The position numbers and the translations under genes are program-made. From positions 1,127,651 through 1,191,650 of the forward strand of contig NZ_LR733275.1 in NCBI RefSeq assembly GCF_902506415.1: a DNA stretch of 64,000 nt. The letters run 5' to 3'. The DNA comes from Massilia sp. 9I. GTDB lineage: Bacteria > Pseudomonadota > Gammaproteobacteria > Burkholderiales > Burkholderiaceae_D. The notes beneath the pieces were generated by a model. The model ran no database searches and was not told the origin of the DNA. It saw only the letters and a program-made list of their open reading frames with translations. Below, piece by piece: positions 26,144-38,068 of this stretch. Within the stretch, counting starts at the first letter, position 1, and the number at the start of each line of letters is the position of its first letter.

Positions 26144-27433
26144 ATGCGCGTTCTCGTACTGGGCAGCGGCGTGGTCGGCGTGACCACCGCATACTACCTG
26201 GCCAAGGCCGGCCACGACGTCACCGTCATCGACCGTCAACCCGGCCCTGCCCTGGAGACAAGCTTCGCCAACGCCGGCCAGATTTCGCCGGGCTACGCCT
26301 CGCCGTGGGCGGCGCCGGGCATCCCGCTGAAGGCCGCGAAGTGGCTGTTCCAGAAGCACGCGCCGCTGGCGATCCGCCCGGACGGCTCGCTGTTCCAGCT
26401 CCAGTGGATGTGGCAGATGTACCGCAACTGCACGGCCGACCGCTATGCGGTGAACAAGGAACGCATGGTGCGCCTGGCCGAGTACAGCCGCGACTGCATC
26501 CGCGAACTGCGCGCCGACACTGGGATCGAGTACGAAGGCCGCAGCCTGGGCACGATCCAGCTGTTCCGCACCCAGCAGCAGCTCGACAGTGCCGCCAAAG
26601 ACATCGAAGTGCTCAAGCACGCTGGCGTGGAATACGAACTGCTGCTCGGCCATGACCTGGGCAAGGCCGAGCCGGCGCTGGGCAGCCACGGCACGCTGGT
26701 CGGCGGCCTGCGCCTGCCGAACGACGAAACCGGCGACTGCCAGCTGTTCACCAGCCGCCTGACCGCGATGGCGCGCGACCTCGGCGTGCGCTTCGAGTTC
26801 GACACCAGCATCCGCGCGCTCGACATCACGAATGGCCAGATTACCGGCGTGCGCACCGACAAAGCCACCCTCACGGCCGACCGTTACGTGCTGGCGCTGG
26901 GCAGCTACTCGCGCCTGCTGTTGAAAGACCAGTTCCAGCTGCCGGTCTACCCGCTCAAGGGCTACTCGATCACCGTGCCGATCACGGACGAGAGCCGCGC
27001 GCCGGTGTCGACCATCCTGGATGAAAGCTACAAGATCGCCGTCACCCGCTTCGAAGACCGCATCCGCGTCGGCGGCATGGCCGAGATCGCGGGTTACAGC
27101 AAGTACCTGAACCCGGCGCGCCGCGAGACCCTGGAGATGGTCGTCAACGACCTGTTCCCGGGCGCCGGCGACACCCGCCAGGCCTCGTTCTGGACCGGCC
27201 TGCGCCCGATGACCCCGGACAGCACCCCGGTGGTCGGCGCCACCCCGCTGCGCAACCTGTTCGTCAACACCGGCCACGGCACCCTGGGCTGGACCATGGC
27301 CTGCGGCTCGGCCGCGGTCATCGCGGACTTGGTGAGCGGCAAGAAGCCCGCCATCCGCGCCGACGACCTGGCAGTGTTCCGCTACGCCGGTACGCAGCCA
27401 GCAGGCGCGCAGCCGGAACTGGTCAAGGCGTAA
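26144..27433 (+). CDS. dadA: D-amino acid dehydrogenase, small subunit
   Basis: Membrane-associated FAD enzyme that oxidises D-amino acids, mainly D-alanine, passing electrons to quinone. The 429 residues start [20 protein letters not shown] with the FAD-binding GSGVVG motif, followed by [20 protein letters not shown], and end with the DAO C-terminal signature [19 protein letters not shown] and [14 protein letters not shown]. An alanine racemase gene follows after 6 nt, giving the classic L-alanine to D-alanine to pyruvate pathway, and an Lrp-type regulator is divergent. Confidence 0.95.
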   Translation: MRVLVLGSGVVGVTTAYYLAKAGHDVTVIDRQPGPALETSFANAGQISPGYASPWAAPGIPLKAAKWLFQKHAPLAIRPDGSLFQLQWMWQMYRNCTADRYAVNKERMVRLAEYSRDCIRELRADTGIEYEGRSLGTIQLFRTQQQLDSAAKDIEVLKHAGVEYELLLGHDLGKAEPALGSHGTLVGGLRLPNDETGDCQLFTSRLTAMARDLGVRFEFDTSIRALDITNGQITGVRTDKATLTADRYVLALGSYSRLLLKDQFQLPVYPLKGYSITVPITDESRAPVSTILDESYKIAVTRFEDRIRVGGMAEIAGYSKYLNPARRETLEMVVNDLFPGAGDTRQASFWTGLRPMTPDSTPVVGATPLRNLFVNTGHGTLGWTMACGSAAVIADLVSGKKPAIRADDLAVFRYAGTQPAGAQPELVKA

Positions 27434-27439
27434 GCGTCG

Positions 27440-28543
27440 ATGGTGGATTCGGTGGATGCGTCCCGTGCCGGGGCGCGGCTCACGATCGACCTCGGTGCGA
27501 TCCGTGACAATTACCGGCTGCTGGCCGGGAAGACCAAAGGGGCCTGCGCGGCCGTGATGAAAGCCGACGCCTACGGCCTCGGCATGGAACAGGTGGCGCC
27601 CGCGCTGGCGCTCGAAGGCTGCCGCGTATTCTTCACTGCCCACCTGGATGAAGGCATCCGCCTGCGCCAGCTGGTGCCGGACGACAGCGCCATCTACGTG
27701 CTGCACGGCCCGCCGCCGGGCACCGCGACCGACTTCTTCCAGTACGACCTGCGGCCGGTGCTGAACGACCCGGGCCAGGTGCAGGAATGGCGCGCATTGG
27801 CGGCTAAGCTCGGGCGCGAGCTGCCGGCCGCGATCCAGGTCGACACCGGCATGTCGCGCATGGGTATCGCCAGCGCGGACCTGTCCTCCATGTCACGCGA
27901 TCGCGACTGGCTCGCCGGCGTACGCCCTAGCCTCGTGATGAGCCACCTGGCCTGCGCCGACGAGCCGGGACACCCGCTGAACGAAACCCAGCGCCGCCGC
28001 TTTGACAGCCTGCGCGAACTGTTCCCCGGCGTGCCGGCCAGCCTGGCCAATTCCTCGGGCGTGTTCCTCGGTCCCGACTTCCACTACGACCTGCTGCGCC
28101 CGGGCGCTGCGCTGTACGGCATCAACCCGCAGCCGGGCATGGCGAATCCCTTGAAGCAGGCGGTTTCGCTGCATGCGCGCATCGTGCAGGTACGTACCGT
28201 GCGCGAGGGCGACGTCGTGGGGTATGGCGCGTATCACCTGGTAGCGAGCGAACGCCGCATCGCGACCATCGCGGTGGGCTATGCGGATGGCTGGCAGCGT
28301 TCGTTGTCGGGACGCGGGTTCGGTTTTGTGGACGGCGTCGCCGTGCCCTTCGTGGGAAGGGTGTCGATGGACAGCATCACGGTGGATGTCACCGGGATTG
28401 CGCCGGAACGCGTCGTACCGGGGGCGGAGGTGGAGCTGATGGGCGAACACCAGCCGGTGGATGAGGTGGCGGCACTGTCGGGGACGATCGGGTACGAAGT
28501 CCTGACTCGTCTGGGTAGTCGCTTCCATCGGCGCTACCTTTAA
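27440..28543 (+). CDS. alr: Alanine racemase, catabolic DadX type
   Basis: PLP enzyme interconverting L- and D-alanine. The 367 residues include catalytic Lys41 (AVMKADAYGLG), His in MSHLACADEP, the catalytic Tyr at Tyr262 (VVGYGAYHL) and RVSMDSITVDVT near the C-terminus. It is 6 nt after dadA, so it probably works in L-alanine catabolism (DadX) as well as supplying D-alanine for peptidoglycan. A second, biosynthetic alr elsewhere in the genome cannot be judged from this window. Confidence 0.94.
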   Translation: MVDSVDASRAGARLTIDLGAIRDNYRLLAGKTKGACAAVMKADAYGLGMEQVAPALALEGCRVFFTAHLDEGIRLRQLVPDDSAIYVLHGPPPGTATDFFQYDLRPVLNDPGQVQEWRALAAKLGRELPAAIQVDTGMSRMGIASADLSSMSRDRDWLAGVRPSLVMSHLACADEPGHPLNETQRRRFDSLRELFPGVPASLANSSGVFLGPDFHYDLLRPGAALYGINPQPGMANPLKQAVSLHARIVQVRTVREGDVVGYGAYHLVASERRIATIAVGYADGWQRSLSGRGFGFVDGVAVPFVGRVSMDSITVDVTGIAPERVVPGAEVELMGEHQPVDEVAALSGTIGYEVLTRLGSRFHRRYL

Positions 28544-28548
28544 GCATG

Positions 28549-28603
28549 CAAAATTGGACGAAATGATGCCAGTGGCATCATTTTGGCCTGCGCCGGGATG
28601 ACG
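28549..28603 (-). repeat. Hairpin repeat copy 1 (reverse orientation)
   Basis: On the minus strand this reads as the same family as the copies at 28659 and 35324: a CGTCATCCCGGCGCAGGCC lead, a palindrome AAATGATGCCA-C-TGGCATCATTT, then CGTCCAA. The core TGCCACTGGCA is constant in all copies while the outer stem bases differ and remain paired. It is inverted relative to the next copy, 55 nt away. Confidence 0.7.
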
Positions 28604-28658
28604 TTGTTTTATGCTGCCGGTTAAGCTGATAGCCTGTTTTCTACCCCTTGCCTAAAAA

Positions 28659-28715
28659 CCGTCGTCCCGGCGAAGGCCGAATCGATGCCACTGGCATCCA
28701 TTCGCCCAAGTTCGT
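28659..28715 (+). repeat. Hairpin repeat copy 2
   Basis: A 57-nt element, CCGTCGTCCCGGCGAAGGCC, then a palindrome (GAATCGATGCCA / TGGCATCCATTC, one mismatch, around C), ending CCCAAGTTCGT. It aligns without gaps to the 57-nt copy at 35324-35380. It lies between the converging alr and secA genes. Confidence 0.75.
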
Positions 28716-28731
28716 CGCGTAACACAAACAT

Positions 28732-28763
28732 AAAAAAACGGCCGGGTCTCAACCCGGCCGTTT
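28732..28763 (-). terminator. Intrinsic terminator of secA
   Basis: A 12-bp perfect stem (AAACGGCCGGGT and complement, loop CTCA) with seven A on the plus-strand left side, which on the minus strand is a T-run after the hairpin. It is 22 nt downstream of the secA stop. It could also catch readthrough from alr on the plus strand. Confidence 0.88.
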
Positions 28764-28784
28764 CCGTTTACAAGCTAGAGCAGC

Positions 28785-31568
<2,784 letters not shown>

Positions 31569-31837
31569 TGCTGTGTTCTAGAAAATTACGCCGCAAAAAG
31601 AGCCAGGGGCACACCGTCATACGGGCGCCGAAGACCGCCTATGGCAAAAAGCTACTGATTTTATCATGCGATCCGGCCACACTTGGGGACGATGGGCAGG
31701 ATAACAAGGCTGCTGAACAGTAGAATGTTATCAAATTGCACTGAACGCCACAGTCTGGCGAGTGCGCTACCGGCCCTGTGCCTGGCGCCGCGCTTTGTGC
31801 TATCGTGCGGGCATACGCTTTCCCCTCCTCCTTCCCA

Positions 31838-32302
31838 GTGCATATCTACGGTACCAAGAACCGGCAGACCTCGATCGTCGCGACCGATTTCCTGCGCAAG
31901 AATGACCGCATGGCCAGCCTGCTGCCCGCCGCGATGCGGATGGCGCGCCTGCAGGCGGACTGCGCGGCCATCCTGCCTGTGATGGCCGGCAATACCGATG
32001 TGATCTCGTTCCAGGACGGGACACTGGTGCTGGCCGTGCCCAGTTCGGCCGTGGCGGCGCGCATGAAGCAGATGCTGCCCAAGCTGCAATCCTCGCTGGC
32101 GGGGCGCGGCTGGGCGGTGGAAGCGGTGAAACTGAAGGTGCAGGTGGGACGTGCGATGGCCGAGAAGCCCGAGATGCGCGTCTTGGCCCTGCCGAAAACG
32201 GCGGTGCAGGCCTTTGAGGAGCTGGCGGAATCGCTGGAAGAGACCAGCCAGAACAAGGATCTGGTGGCGGCGCTCAGGCGCCTGGCGGAAAAGCGGAAGT
32301 AG
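31838..32302 (+). CDS. DUF721 protein, DciA-like (replicative helicase loader family)
   Basis: A protein of about 154 residues with the DUF721/DciA C-terminal layout: TDFLRKNDRMASLLPAAMRM, then FQDGTLVLAVPSSAVAARMKQ and LPKLQSSLAGRGWAVEAVKL, and a coiled tail (ELAESLEETSQNKDLVAA). DciA is a helicase operator in bacteria without DnaC; the link is by family. The GTG at 31838 was chosen because the TDFLRKND segment belongs to the family, but it lacks a ribosome-binding site; the ATG at 31910 or a GTG at 31778 are alternatives. It lies between secA and lpxC. Confidence 0.78.
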   Translation: MHIYGTKNRQTSIVATDFLRKNDRMASLLPAAMRMARLQADCAAILPVMAGNTDVISFQDGTLVLAVPSSAVAARMKQMLPKLQSSLAGRGWAVEAVKLKVQVGRAMAEKPEMRVLALPKTAVQAFEELAESLEETSQNKDLVAALRRLAEKRK

Positions 32303-32329
32303 CTCTCGGCCAGGCTGCCCGGCCTGGCA

Positions 32330-33265
32330 TCAGGTCTGCGCCCACTCCCGTGTCATCTGGCGCAGGTAGGACGGCGGCGCTTCGCTCAGAGAATCGAACT
32401 CCACCCATTCGTAGGCATCGGTCTGCGCCAGCAGCTTGCGCAGCAGTTCGTTGTTGAGCGCGTGGCCCGACTTGTGGGCCGTGTAGCTGGCCAGCAGCGG
32501 GTGCCCGACGATATACAGGTCGCCGATCGCGTCCAGGATCTTGTGGCGCACGAATTCGTCCTCGTAGCGCAGGCCGTCCGCGTTCAGGATGCGGTACTCG
32601 TCCATCACGATCGCGTTTTCCAGCGAGCCGCCGCGCGCCAGGCCCATGCCGCGCAGGGTTTCCACGTCCTGCATGAAGCCGAAGGTGCGTGCACGCGCGA
32701 CGTCGTGCACGTAGGAGACGTCGCCGAAATCGACCGCGGCGCGCTGCATGGTGCCGTCCACGGCCGGGTGGTTGAATTCGATGAAGAAGTCGAGCTTGAA
32801 GCCATCGTAGGGCGACAGGCGCGCCCACTTTTCGTTCTTGCCCTCGCCCTGCCGGATCTCGACGTCCTTCAGCACGCGGATGAAGCGCTTCGGCGCGTCC
32901 TGCTCTTCCAGTCCGGCCTGCTGCAGCAGGAAGACGAAGGAAGCGGCCGAGCCGTCCATGATCGGGATCTCTTCGGCGGTGACGTCGACCACCAGGTTGT
33001 CGATGCCGAGGCCGGCGCAGGCCGACATCAGATGCTCGACGGTGGAAACGCGCGCATTGTCCTTGATCAGGACCGTGGCCATGCGGGTCTCGCCGACCAC
33101 GTCGGCCGCGCTCGGAATGGCGACGATCGGGTCATAGTCGACGCGGCGGAAGGTGATGCCGGCGCCCGGCGGCGCCGGACGCAGGGTCAGTTCGACCTTG
33201 GTACCGGAGTGGACACCCACACCGGTGGTGCGCACGACCTGCTTGATAGTTCTTTGTTTCAACAT
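32330..33265 (-). CDS. lpxC: UDP-3-O-acyl-N-acetylglucosamine deacetylase LpxC
   Basis: Zinc enzyme for the first committed step of lipid A synthesis. The 311 residues include zinc ligands His78 (VEHLMSA), His241 and Asp245 (HKILDAIGD) and catalytic His268 (KSGHALNN). The internal ATG giving [21 protein letters not shown] was chosen, as this is the family start. In related genomes lpxC follows ftsZ closely; here the peroxiredoxin, GNAT and DMT genes lie between. LpxC abundance is normally controlled by proteolysis. Confidence 0.96.
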   Translation of the reverse strand: MLKQRTIKQVVRTTGVGVHSGTKVELTLRPAPPGAGITFRRVDYDPIVAIPSAADVVGETRMATVLIKDNARVSTVEHLMSACAGLGIDNLVVDVTAEEIPIMDGSAASFVFLLQQAGLEEQDAPKRFIRVLKDVEIRQGEGKNEKWARLSPYDGFKLDFFIEFNHPAVDGTMQRAAVDFGDVSYVHDVARARTFGFMQDVETLRGMGLARGGSLENAIVMDEYRILNADGLRYEDEFVRHKILDAIGDLYIVGHPLLASYTAHKSGHALNNELLRKLLAQTDAYEWVEFDSLSEAPPSYLRQMTREWAQT

Positions 33266-33338
33266 AAAAACGATTATAGCCCAGGGCTCCGGGCCATGCT
33301 TTCGCTCAGTGGCCTCGTGGGCCACTTCGCCCCCGCTT

Positions 33339-34220
33339 CTACGGGTGGTCCGATTCCACGTGCACTTTTTCGTGGCGAATCAGATACATACCGCTGCCGA
33401 TGATGATCGCCGCGCCCAGCACGGTCCAGCCGTCGGGCAGGGTTTGCCACAGCAGCCAGTCGAGGCAGACCGCCCAGGCCAGCGCCGTGTATTCGAAGGG
33501 CGCCACGCTCGAGGCATCGCCCTTGGCGAAGGCTTCGGTAATGGCCAGCTGGCCGATGAAGCCGGTCAACGCCAGGCCCAGCAGCAGCGGGATGTCACCC
33601 GTGTTCATGCTTACCCAGCCCGGCGCCGCAAGCAGGGTGGCGCCGATCGACATCATGACCATCAGCCAGAACACCATGTACTCGCTGCGGTCGGTCTTGG
33701 CCAGCACGCCGACCGTGATTGCCGACACTGCATACATCGAGGCCGCGCCCAGCACCGCCAGGCCACCGATGGTGAGGAAGCCGGCGCCGCTCGGGCGCAG
33801 CACCACCAGCACGCCGCACAGTCCCACCCCGATGGCGATCCAGCGGGCTTTATCGACGCGCTCCTTGAGGAACCAGACCGACAGCGCGGTGATGATCGCG
33901 GGTGCGATGAAGAAGATCGTGTAGGCCTCGGCCAGCGAGAGCTTGCGGATGCCGAAAGCGAAAAAGCTCAGCATCGCAATGCCGAGCACCGCGCGCAGGA
34001 AGTGCAGCGGCCAGCGGATCTTGAAGATGCCGCCATAGCCGACCTTGACGCCGACGTAGACAACAATCAACGGCAATGAGGTGAGCGAACGCAGCGCGGC
34101 GACCTGGATCGCCGGGTAGCGCTGCGACAGCAGTTTCATCACCGTGTCCATCATGGCGAACATGAACACGGCCAGCACCATTGCGTAGATGCTGTACAGG
34201 TTGCCGGCGGGCCGCTTCAC
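33339..34220 (-). CDS. EamA/DMT-superfamily transporter
   Basis: A 293-residue inner-membrane protein with ten hydrophobic segments forming two EamA repeats (first with [12 protein letters not shown] and [10 protein letters not shown]; second with [15 protein letters not shown] and [20 protein letters not shown]). The superfamily exports metabolites or amino acids; substrate unknown. The start overlaps the stop of the acetyltransferase gene by 4 nt (ATGA), so the two are coupled. Confidence 0.85.
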   Translation of the reverse strand: MKRPAGNLYSIYAMVLAVFMFAMMDTVMKLLSQRYPAIQVAALRSLTSLPLIVVYVGVKVGYGGIFKIRWPLHFLRAVLGIAMLSFFAFGIRKLSLAEAYTIFFIAPAIITALSVWFLKERVDKARWIAIGVGLCGVLVVLRPSGAGFLTIGGLAVLGAASMYAVSAITVGVLAKTDRSEYMVFWLMVMMSIGATLLAAPGWVSMNTGDIPLLLGLALTGFIGQLAITEAFAKGDASSVAPFEYTALAWAVCLDWLLWQTLPDGWTVLGAAIIIGSGMYLIRHEKVHVESDHP

Positions 34221-34666
34221 AAATGCTTTTCCATGTAGAGGTTCAAGGGGTCCGGCTGGTATTCCCCGAACGCCTGGCAGGCGGTGAAGCCCAGGCCTTC
34301 GTACAGCGCGATCGCTTCCGGCTGATAGATGCCGGTCTCCAGCTTCAGGACCTGCAGGCCGGACATGCGCGCAAACATGATCAGCTGTTCCATCAGCTTG
34401 CGGGCGACGCCACGGCCCCGGCCCGCTTCCTCGACGTACACGCGTTTGATCTCGCCATAGCCGCTGCGGTTGACCAATGCGGCGCAGCCGACCGCCCGCC
34501 CGCCGACGTCGCGCGCAACCAGGAACAGCACGTCGCCCTGCATCAAGGAGGCGATGTCCATCAGGTGGTTCGATTCAGCCGGATACAGCGCGGCGCAGTA
34601 GGTGTCGAGCTTGTCCAGCATGGCCCGCACTTCAGGCTGGTCGGGGGTTTCGGTATTGATGATCAT
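34217..34666 (-). CDS. GNAT-family N-acetyltransferase
   Basis: A 149-residue acetyl-CoA-dependent acyltransferase of the GNAT fold: VGCAALVNRSGYGEIKRVYV (beta4), then the acetyl-CoA pyrophosphate loop EAGRGRGVARKLM, and GIYQPEAIALYEGLGFTACQ. The substrate is not predicted. It overlaps the DMT transporter gene by 4 nt; the pair may be a detoxify-and-export unit, inferred from position. Confidence 0.85.
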   Translation of the reverse strand: MIINTETPDQPEVRAMLDKLDTYCAALYPAESNHLMDIASLMQGDVLFLVARDVGGRAVGCAALVNRSGYGEIKRVYVEEAGRGRGVARKLMEQLIMFARMSGLQVLKLETGIYQPEAIALYEGLGFTACQAFGEYQPDPLNLYMEKHL

Positions 34667-34673
34667 GTGACAA

Positions 34674-34695
34674 AAAACGGCGCCGCGGCGCCGTT
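34674..34695 (-). terminator. Intrinsic terminator downstream of the peroxiredoxin gene
   Basis: AAACGGCGCC-GC-GGCGCCGTTT, a perfect 10-bp stem with an A-run on the plus strand (a T-run after the hairpin on the minus strand), 17 nt downstream of the peroxiredoxin stop. It separates that gene from the GNAT/DMT pair. Confidence 0.85.
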
Positions 34696-34712
34696 TGCAG
34701 GAGTTGGTTCGA

Positions 34713-35216
34713 TCAGCCCAGTTGTTCCAGCATCTTCTCGGCGCCCGAGACTTCGAAGCCGGCGGTTTCCACGTTCAGCTGCTTGACGACGCCGTCTTCG
34801 ACCAGCATCGAGTAGCGCTTCGAGCGGGTGCCCATGCCGTGCTTGGAGAAGTCGGCGTCCAGGCCCAGGGCCTTCGAGTAGGCGCCGTTACCGTCGGCCA
34901 TCATGCGCACGATGCCGGTCGATTTCTGGTCGCGGCCCCAGGCGCCCATCACGAAGGCGTCGTTGACCGAGATGCACCAGATTTCGTCCACGCCCTTGGC
35001 CTTCAGTGCTTCGGCGTTCTGGACGTAGCCCGGCACGTGCTGGGCCGAGCAGGTCGGGGTAAAGGCGCCCGGCAGGCCGAAGATGACGATCTTCTTGCCT
35101 TTTGCCAGTTCGCTCACCTCGAAGGTGTTCGGGCCGAGCGAGCAGCCTGCGGTTTCGGTTTCGATGAATTCCGACAGGGTGCCTGCCGGCAGGCGGTCGC
35201 CGATCTGGATGGTCAT
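34713..35216 (-). CDS. Peroxiredoxin, Prx5-type
   Basis: Thiol peroxidase reducing H2O2 and organic peroxides. The 167 residues carry peroxidatic Cys56 in GLPGAFTPTCSAQHVPGY, the Prx5 active-site pattern, and GMGTRSKRYSMLVEDGVVK. A possible resolving Cys is Cys25 or the Cys in EIWCISVND. The gene follows ftsZ with a repeat-containing gap and has its own terminator, so it is probably a separate transcript. Confidence 0.9.
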   Translation of the reverse strand: MTIQIGDRLPAGTLSEFIETETAGCSLGPNTFEVSELAKGKKIVIFGLPGAFTPTCSAQHVPGYVQNAEALKAKGVDEIWCISVNDAFVMGAWGRDQKSTGIVRMMADGNGAYSKALGLDADFSKHGMGTRSKRYSMLVEDGVVKQLNVETAGFEVSGAEKMLEQLG

Positions 35217-35323
35217 GGGTGTGCTCCTTCAGTGTTTTGAGAATCTGGCAATTATCGCCGAAGTGGCGAGTCCTTGCAGAAGATGCATCGAGCCAGCCTC
35301 TCCTTCCCCCGTTAGCTCTAAAG

Positions 35324-35380
35324 CCGTCATTCCCGCGCAGGCGGGAATAGTGCCACTGGCACTATTCCCTCCAAGTTCGT
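35324..35380 (+). repeat. Hairpin repeat copy 3
   Basis: A 57-nt element between ftsZ and the peroxiredoxin gene: CCGTCATTCCCGCGCAGGCG lead, perfect palindrome GGAATAGTGCCA-C-TGGCACTATTCC, and CCAAGTTCGT tail. It aligns ungapped with copy 2, sharing the lead, core TGCCACTGGCA and tail, while the differing stem bases are compensated on both sides. Confidence 0.78.
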
Positions 35381-35400
35381 ACCGTAGCCACGAACGCACA

Positions 35401-35430
35401 AAAGAAAAAGGGCCAGCTTCCGCTGGCCCT
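35401..35430 (-). terminator. Intrinsic terminator at the end of the dcw cluster
   Basis: A 9-bp stem AGGGCCAGC, loop TTCC, complement, with a T-rich tail (TTTTTCTTT) on the minus strand, starting 22 nt after the ftsZ stop codon. It closes the dcw transcript. Confidence 0.87.
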
Positions 35431-35452
35431 TCTCTACTCAACCCTTGCCGGC

Positions 35453-36649
35453 TTAGTCAGCCTGCTTGCGCAGGAAGGCCGGAATGTCGTAGGTCTCGAC
35501 GCCATTGCGCTGCATCGCCTGCACCTGCTCCGATGCCTGCTCGCGGCGCCACACGGCCGGCTGCTTCATGCCGCCCATGGCGTCGCCGCCTGCCTGGCCC
35601 ATGGTCAGGCCGCCGGCGACTGCCGACGAACCGGACATCACCGGCGCATTGTAGGTGCCGGTCTTGAGCATCTGCTGCGGCTGCACCAGCTGCATCTTCT
35701 TGGCCTTGCCCAGGCCGGTCGCGACCACGGTCACGCGCAGCTCGTCGCCCATCGAGTCGTCGTAGGCGATGCCCTGTGCGATCGACGCGTCCGGTGCGGC
35801 GAAGGCGCGCACGGCGGCCATGACTTCCTTGATCTCCTTACCCTTCAGGCCACGGCTTGCGGTCACGTTGACCAGCACGCCCTTGGCGCCCGACAGGTCG
35901 ATGCCGTCCAGCAGCGGCGACGCCACGGCCTGTTCGGCGGCGATGCGCGCGCGGTCCACGCCGGCGGCGGTCGCGGTGCCCATCATGGCCTTGCCCTGCT
36001 CGCTCATGATGGTCTTCACGTCGTTGAAGTCGACGTTGATGTGGCCCGGCACGTTGATGATCTCGGCGATACCGGCAACGGCGTTGTTCAGGACGTCGTC
36101 GGCGTGCTTCATCCAGTCCAGCATCGATTCGTCTTCGTAGATGTCTTCCAGCTTTTCGTTCAGGATGACGATCAGGGAGTCGACGTGCTTGCTCAGCTCT
36201 TCCAGGCCCTGCTCGGCGACCTGCATGCACTTGTCGCCTTCGTAGGAGAACGGCTTCGAGACCACGGCCACGGTCAGTGCGCCCATGGTCTTGGCGACTT
36301 CGGCGACGATCGGTGCGGCGCCGGTACCGGTGCCGCCGCCCATGCCGGCTGCGATGAAGACCATGTGCGCGCCGCGCAGCGCATCTTCGATGCGCGAACG
36401 GGTCTGCTCGGCCAGCTGGCGGCCGACTTCCGGACGCATGCCCGCGCCCAGGCCGGATTCACCGATCTGGATGATGTTGTTGGCGCTCGATACCGCGAGC
36501 GCCTGCGCATCCGTGTTTGCGGCGATGAACTCGACACCGGACACACCTTTATTGATCATGTGCTGAACCGCGTTGCCGCCGGCGCCGCCGACGCCGACAA
36601 CTTTGATAACGGTTCCCAGTGCTGCGTTATCGACCATATCGAACTCCAT
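35453..36649 (-). CDS. ftsZ: Cell division tubulin FtsZ
   Basis: GTPase that forms the Z-ring. The 398 residues contain the tubulin signature GGGTGTGAAP, NTDAQAL, and the conserved C-terminal peptide YDIPAFLRKQAD that binds FtsA, ZipA and ZapD. The start MEFDMVDNAALGTVIKVVG was chosen; a second in-frame ATG four codons on (MVDNAAL) has its own GGAG-TTCGAT-ATG signal, a copy of the first. The gene ends the dcw cluster, with a terminator 22 nt on, and has a candidate promoter in the 173-nt gap after ftsA. Confidence 0.97.
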   Translation of the reverse strand: MEFDMVDNAALGTVIKVVGVGGAGGNAVQHMINKGVSGVEFIAANTDAQALAVSSANNIIQIGESGLGAGMRPEVGRQLAEQTRSRIEDALRGAHMVFIAAGMGGGTGTGAAPIVAEVAKTMGALTVAVVSKPFSYEGDKCMQVAEQGLEELSKHVDSLIVILNEKLEDIYEDESMLDWMKHADDVLNNAVAGIAEIINVPGHINVDFNDVKTIMSEQGKAMMGTATAAGVDRARIAAEQAVASPLLDGIDLSGAKGVLVNVTASRGLKGKEIKEVMAAVRAFAAPDASIAQGIAYDDSMGDELRVTVVATGLGKAKKMQLVQPQQMLKTGTYNAPVMSGSSAVAGGLTMGQAGGDAMGGMKQPAVWRREQASEQVQAMQRNGVETYDIPAFLRKQAD

Positions 36650-36733
36650 ATCGAACTCCCAATTTTCAAGATGCCGCTTCCGTTTCAAGACTGGTGCCAG
36701 GCCCCTGACAAAGCCCTGAAACCGGAAGTAGCG

Positions 36734-36762
36734 ATTGTATTTAAAAAATCTTTACCCGTGAA
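36734..36762 (-). promoter_or_regulatory. Candidate sigma70 promoter for ftsZ
   Basis: On the minus strand TTCACG (36762-36757), a 17-bp spacer and TACAAT (36739-36734) match the consensus at 4/6 and 5/6. It lies about 85 nt upstream of the ftsZ start in the only long gap of the cluster. It would let ftsZ be transcribed above the level of the upstream operon. Confidence 0.6.
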
Positions 36763-36822
36763 CGTTTTGTTGCTGCCGTACTAAAAAATTTCGTGCTGTG
36801 ATGCGAATACCAATGCCCTGAC

Positions 36823-38055
36823 TTAGAAGTTCCCCGCTATCCATTCCTTCATGCGTTGCCAGACTGCCTTCACCGAACCATCCTGACGCGTGACGATGTG
36901 ACCGCGCAGGTACTGCTTCTTCGCTTCCAGCAGCAGGCCGAGCACCGTGGCGTAGCGTGGGCTGCGCACGACGTCGGCCAACTGGCCGCGGTAGTCCGGC
37001 GTGCCGAGGCGCGCCGGTTTGAGGAAAATGTCTTCGGCCATTTCGATCATGCCGGGCATGATCGAGCTGCCGCCGGTGAGCACGATGCCCGACGAGAGCA
37101 CGCCCTCGTAGCCGGATTCGCGCACCACCGTGTGCACCATCGCAAACAGTTCTTCGACGCGCGGCTCGATCACGGCTGCCAGCGCCTGGCGCGACAGCGC
37201 GCGCGGGCCGCGGTCGCCCAGTCCCGGCACTTCCAGGGTTTCGCCCGGATCGGCCAGCACCTGCTTGGCTACGCCATAGCGGATCTTGATGTCCTCGGCT
37301 TCGCCGGTCGGGGTGCGCAGCGCCATCGCGATGTCGCTGGTGATCTGGTCGCCGGCGATCGGCAGCACGGCGGTGTGGCGGATCGCGCCGTCCGAGTACA
37401 CGGCGATGTCGGTGGTGCCGCCGCCGATGTCGATCAGGACCACGCCCAGTTCCTTTTCGTCGGTGGTCAGGACCGCGTCGGCCGAGGCGATCGGCTGCAG
37501 GATCAGGTCCGAGACCTCGAGCCCGCAACGGCGCACGCACTTTACAATATTCTGGACCGCGGACACCGCACCGGTGACGATGTGCACACGCACTTCCAGG
37601 CGGATGCCGCTCATGCCGATCGGCTCGCGCACGTCTTCCTGGTTGTCGACGATGAATTCCTGCGGCACGGTGTGCAGCAATTGCTGGTCGGTCGGGATGT
37701 TGACCGCCTTGGCGGTCTCGATCACGCGCGCAACGTCGGTGGCGGTGACTTCCTTGTCCTTGATCGCAACCATGCCGCTCGAATTGAACGAACGGATATG
37801 GCTGCCGGCGATGCCAGCATAGACATTGCGGATCTTGCAGTCGGCCATCAGCTCCGCTTCTTCGAGCGCGCGCTGGATCGACTCGACGGTGGCCTCGATG
37901 TTGACGACCACGCCTTTCTTCAATCCTTTCGACTCGTGCTGACCGAGGCCGATCACCTCGTGGCGTCCATCGGACATCACTTCGGCCACGACCGCCACCA
38001 CCTTCGAGGTGCCGATGTCGAGGCCGACGATCAGGTTCTTCGCGTCTTTTGTCAT
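36823..38055 (-). CDS. ftsA: Cell division actin-like protein FtsA
   Basis: Actin-fold protein that tethers FtsZ to the membrane. The 410 residues show the nucleotide-binding motifs GLDIGTSKVVAVV, VVLIDIGGGTTDIAVYSDG and VLTGGSSIMPGM, and end in a short amphipathic membrane-targeting helix (VWQRMKEWIAGNF). It starts 13 nt after the ftsQ stop, within the dcw run. Confidence 0.97.
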   Translation of the reverse strand: MTKDAKNLIVGLDIGTSKVVAVVAEVMSDGRHEVIGLGQHESKGLKKGVVVNIEATVESIQRALEEAELMADCKIRNVYAGIAGSHIRSFNSSGMVAIKDKEVTATDVARVIETAKAVNIPTDQQLLHTVPQEFIVDNQEDVREPIGMSGIRLEVRVHIVTGAVSAVQNIVKCVRRCGLEVSDLILQPIASADAVLTTDEKELGVVLIDIGGGTTDIAVYSDGAIRHTAVLPIAGDQITSDIAMALRTPTGEAEDIKIRYGVAKQVLADPGETLEVPGLGDRGPRALSRQALAAVIEPRVEELFAMVHTVVRESGYEGVLSSGIVLTGGSSIMPGMIEMAEDIFLKPARLGTPDYRGQLADVVRSPRYATVLGLLLEAKKQYLRGHIVTRQDGSVKAVWQRMKEWIAGNF

Positions 38056-38068
38056 TGCTGTTGCCTGC

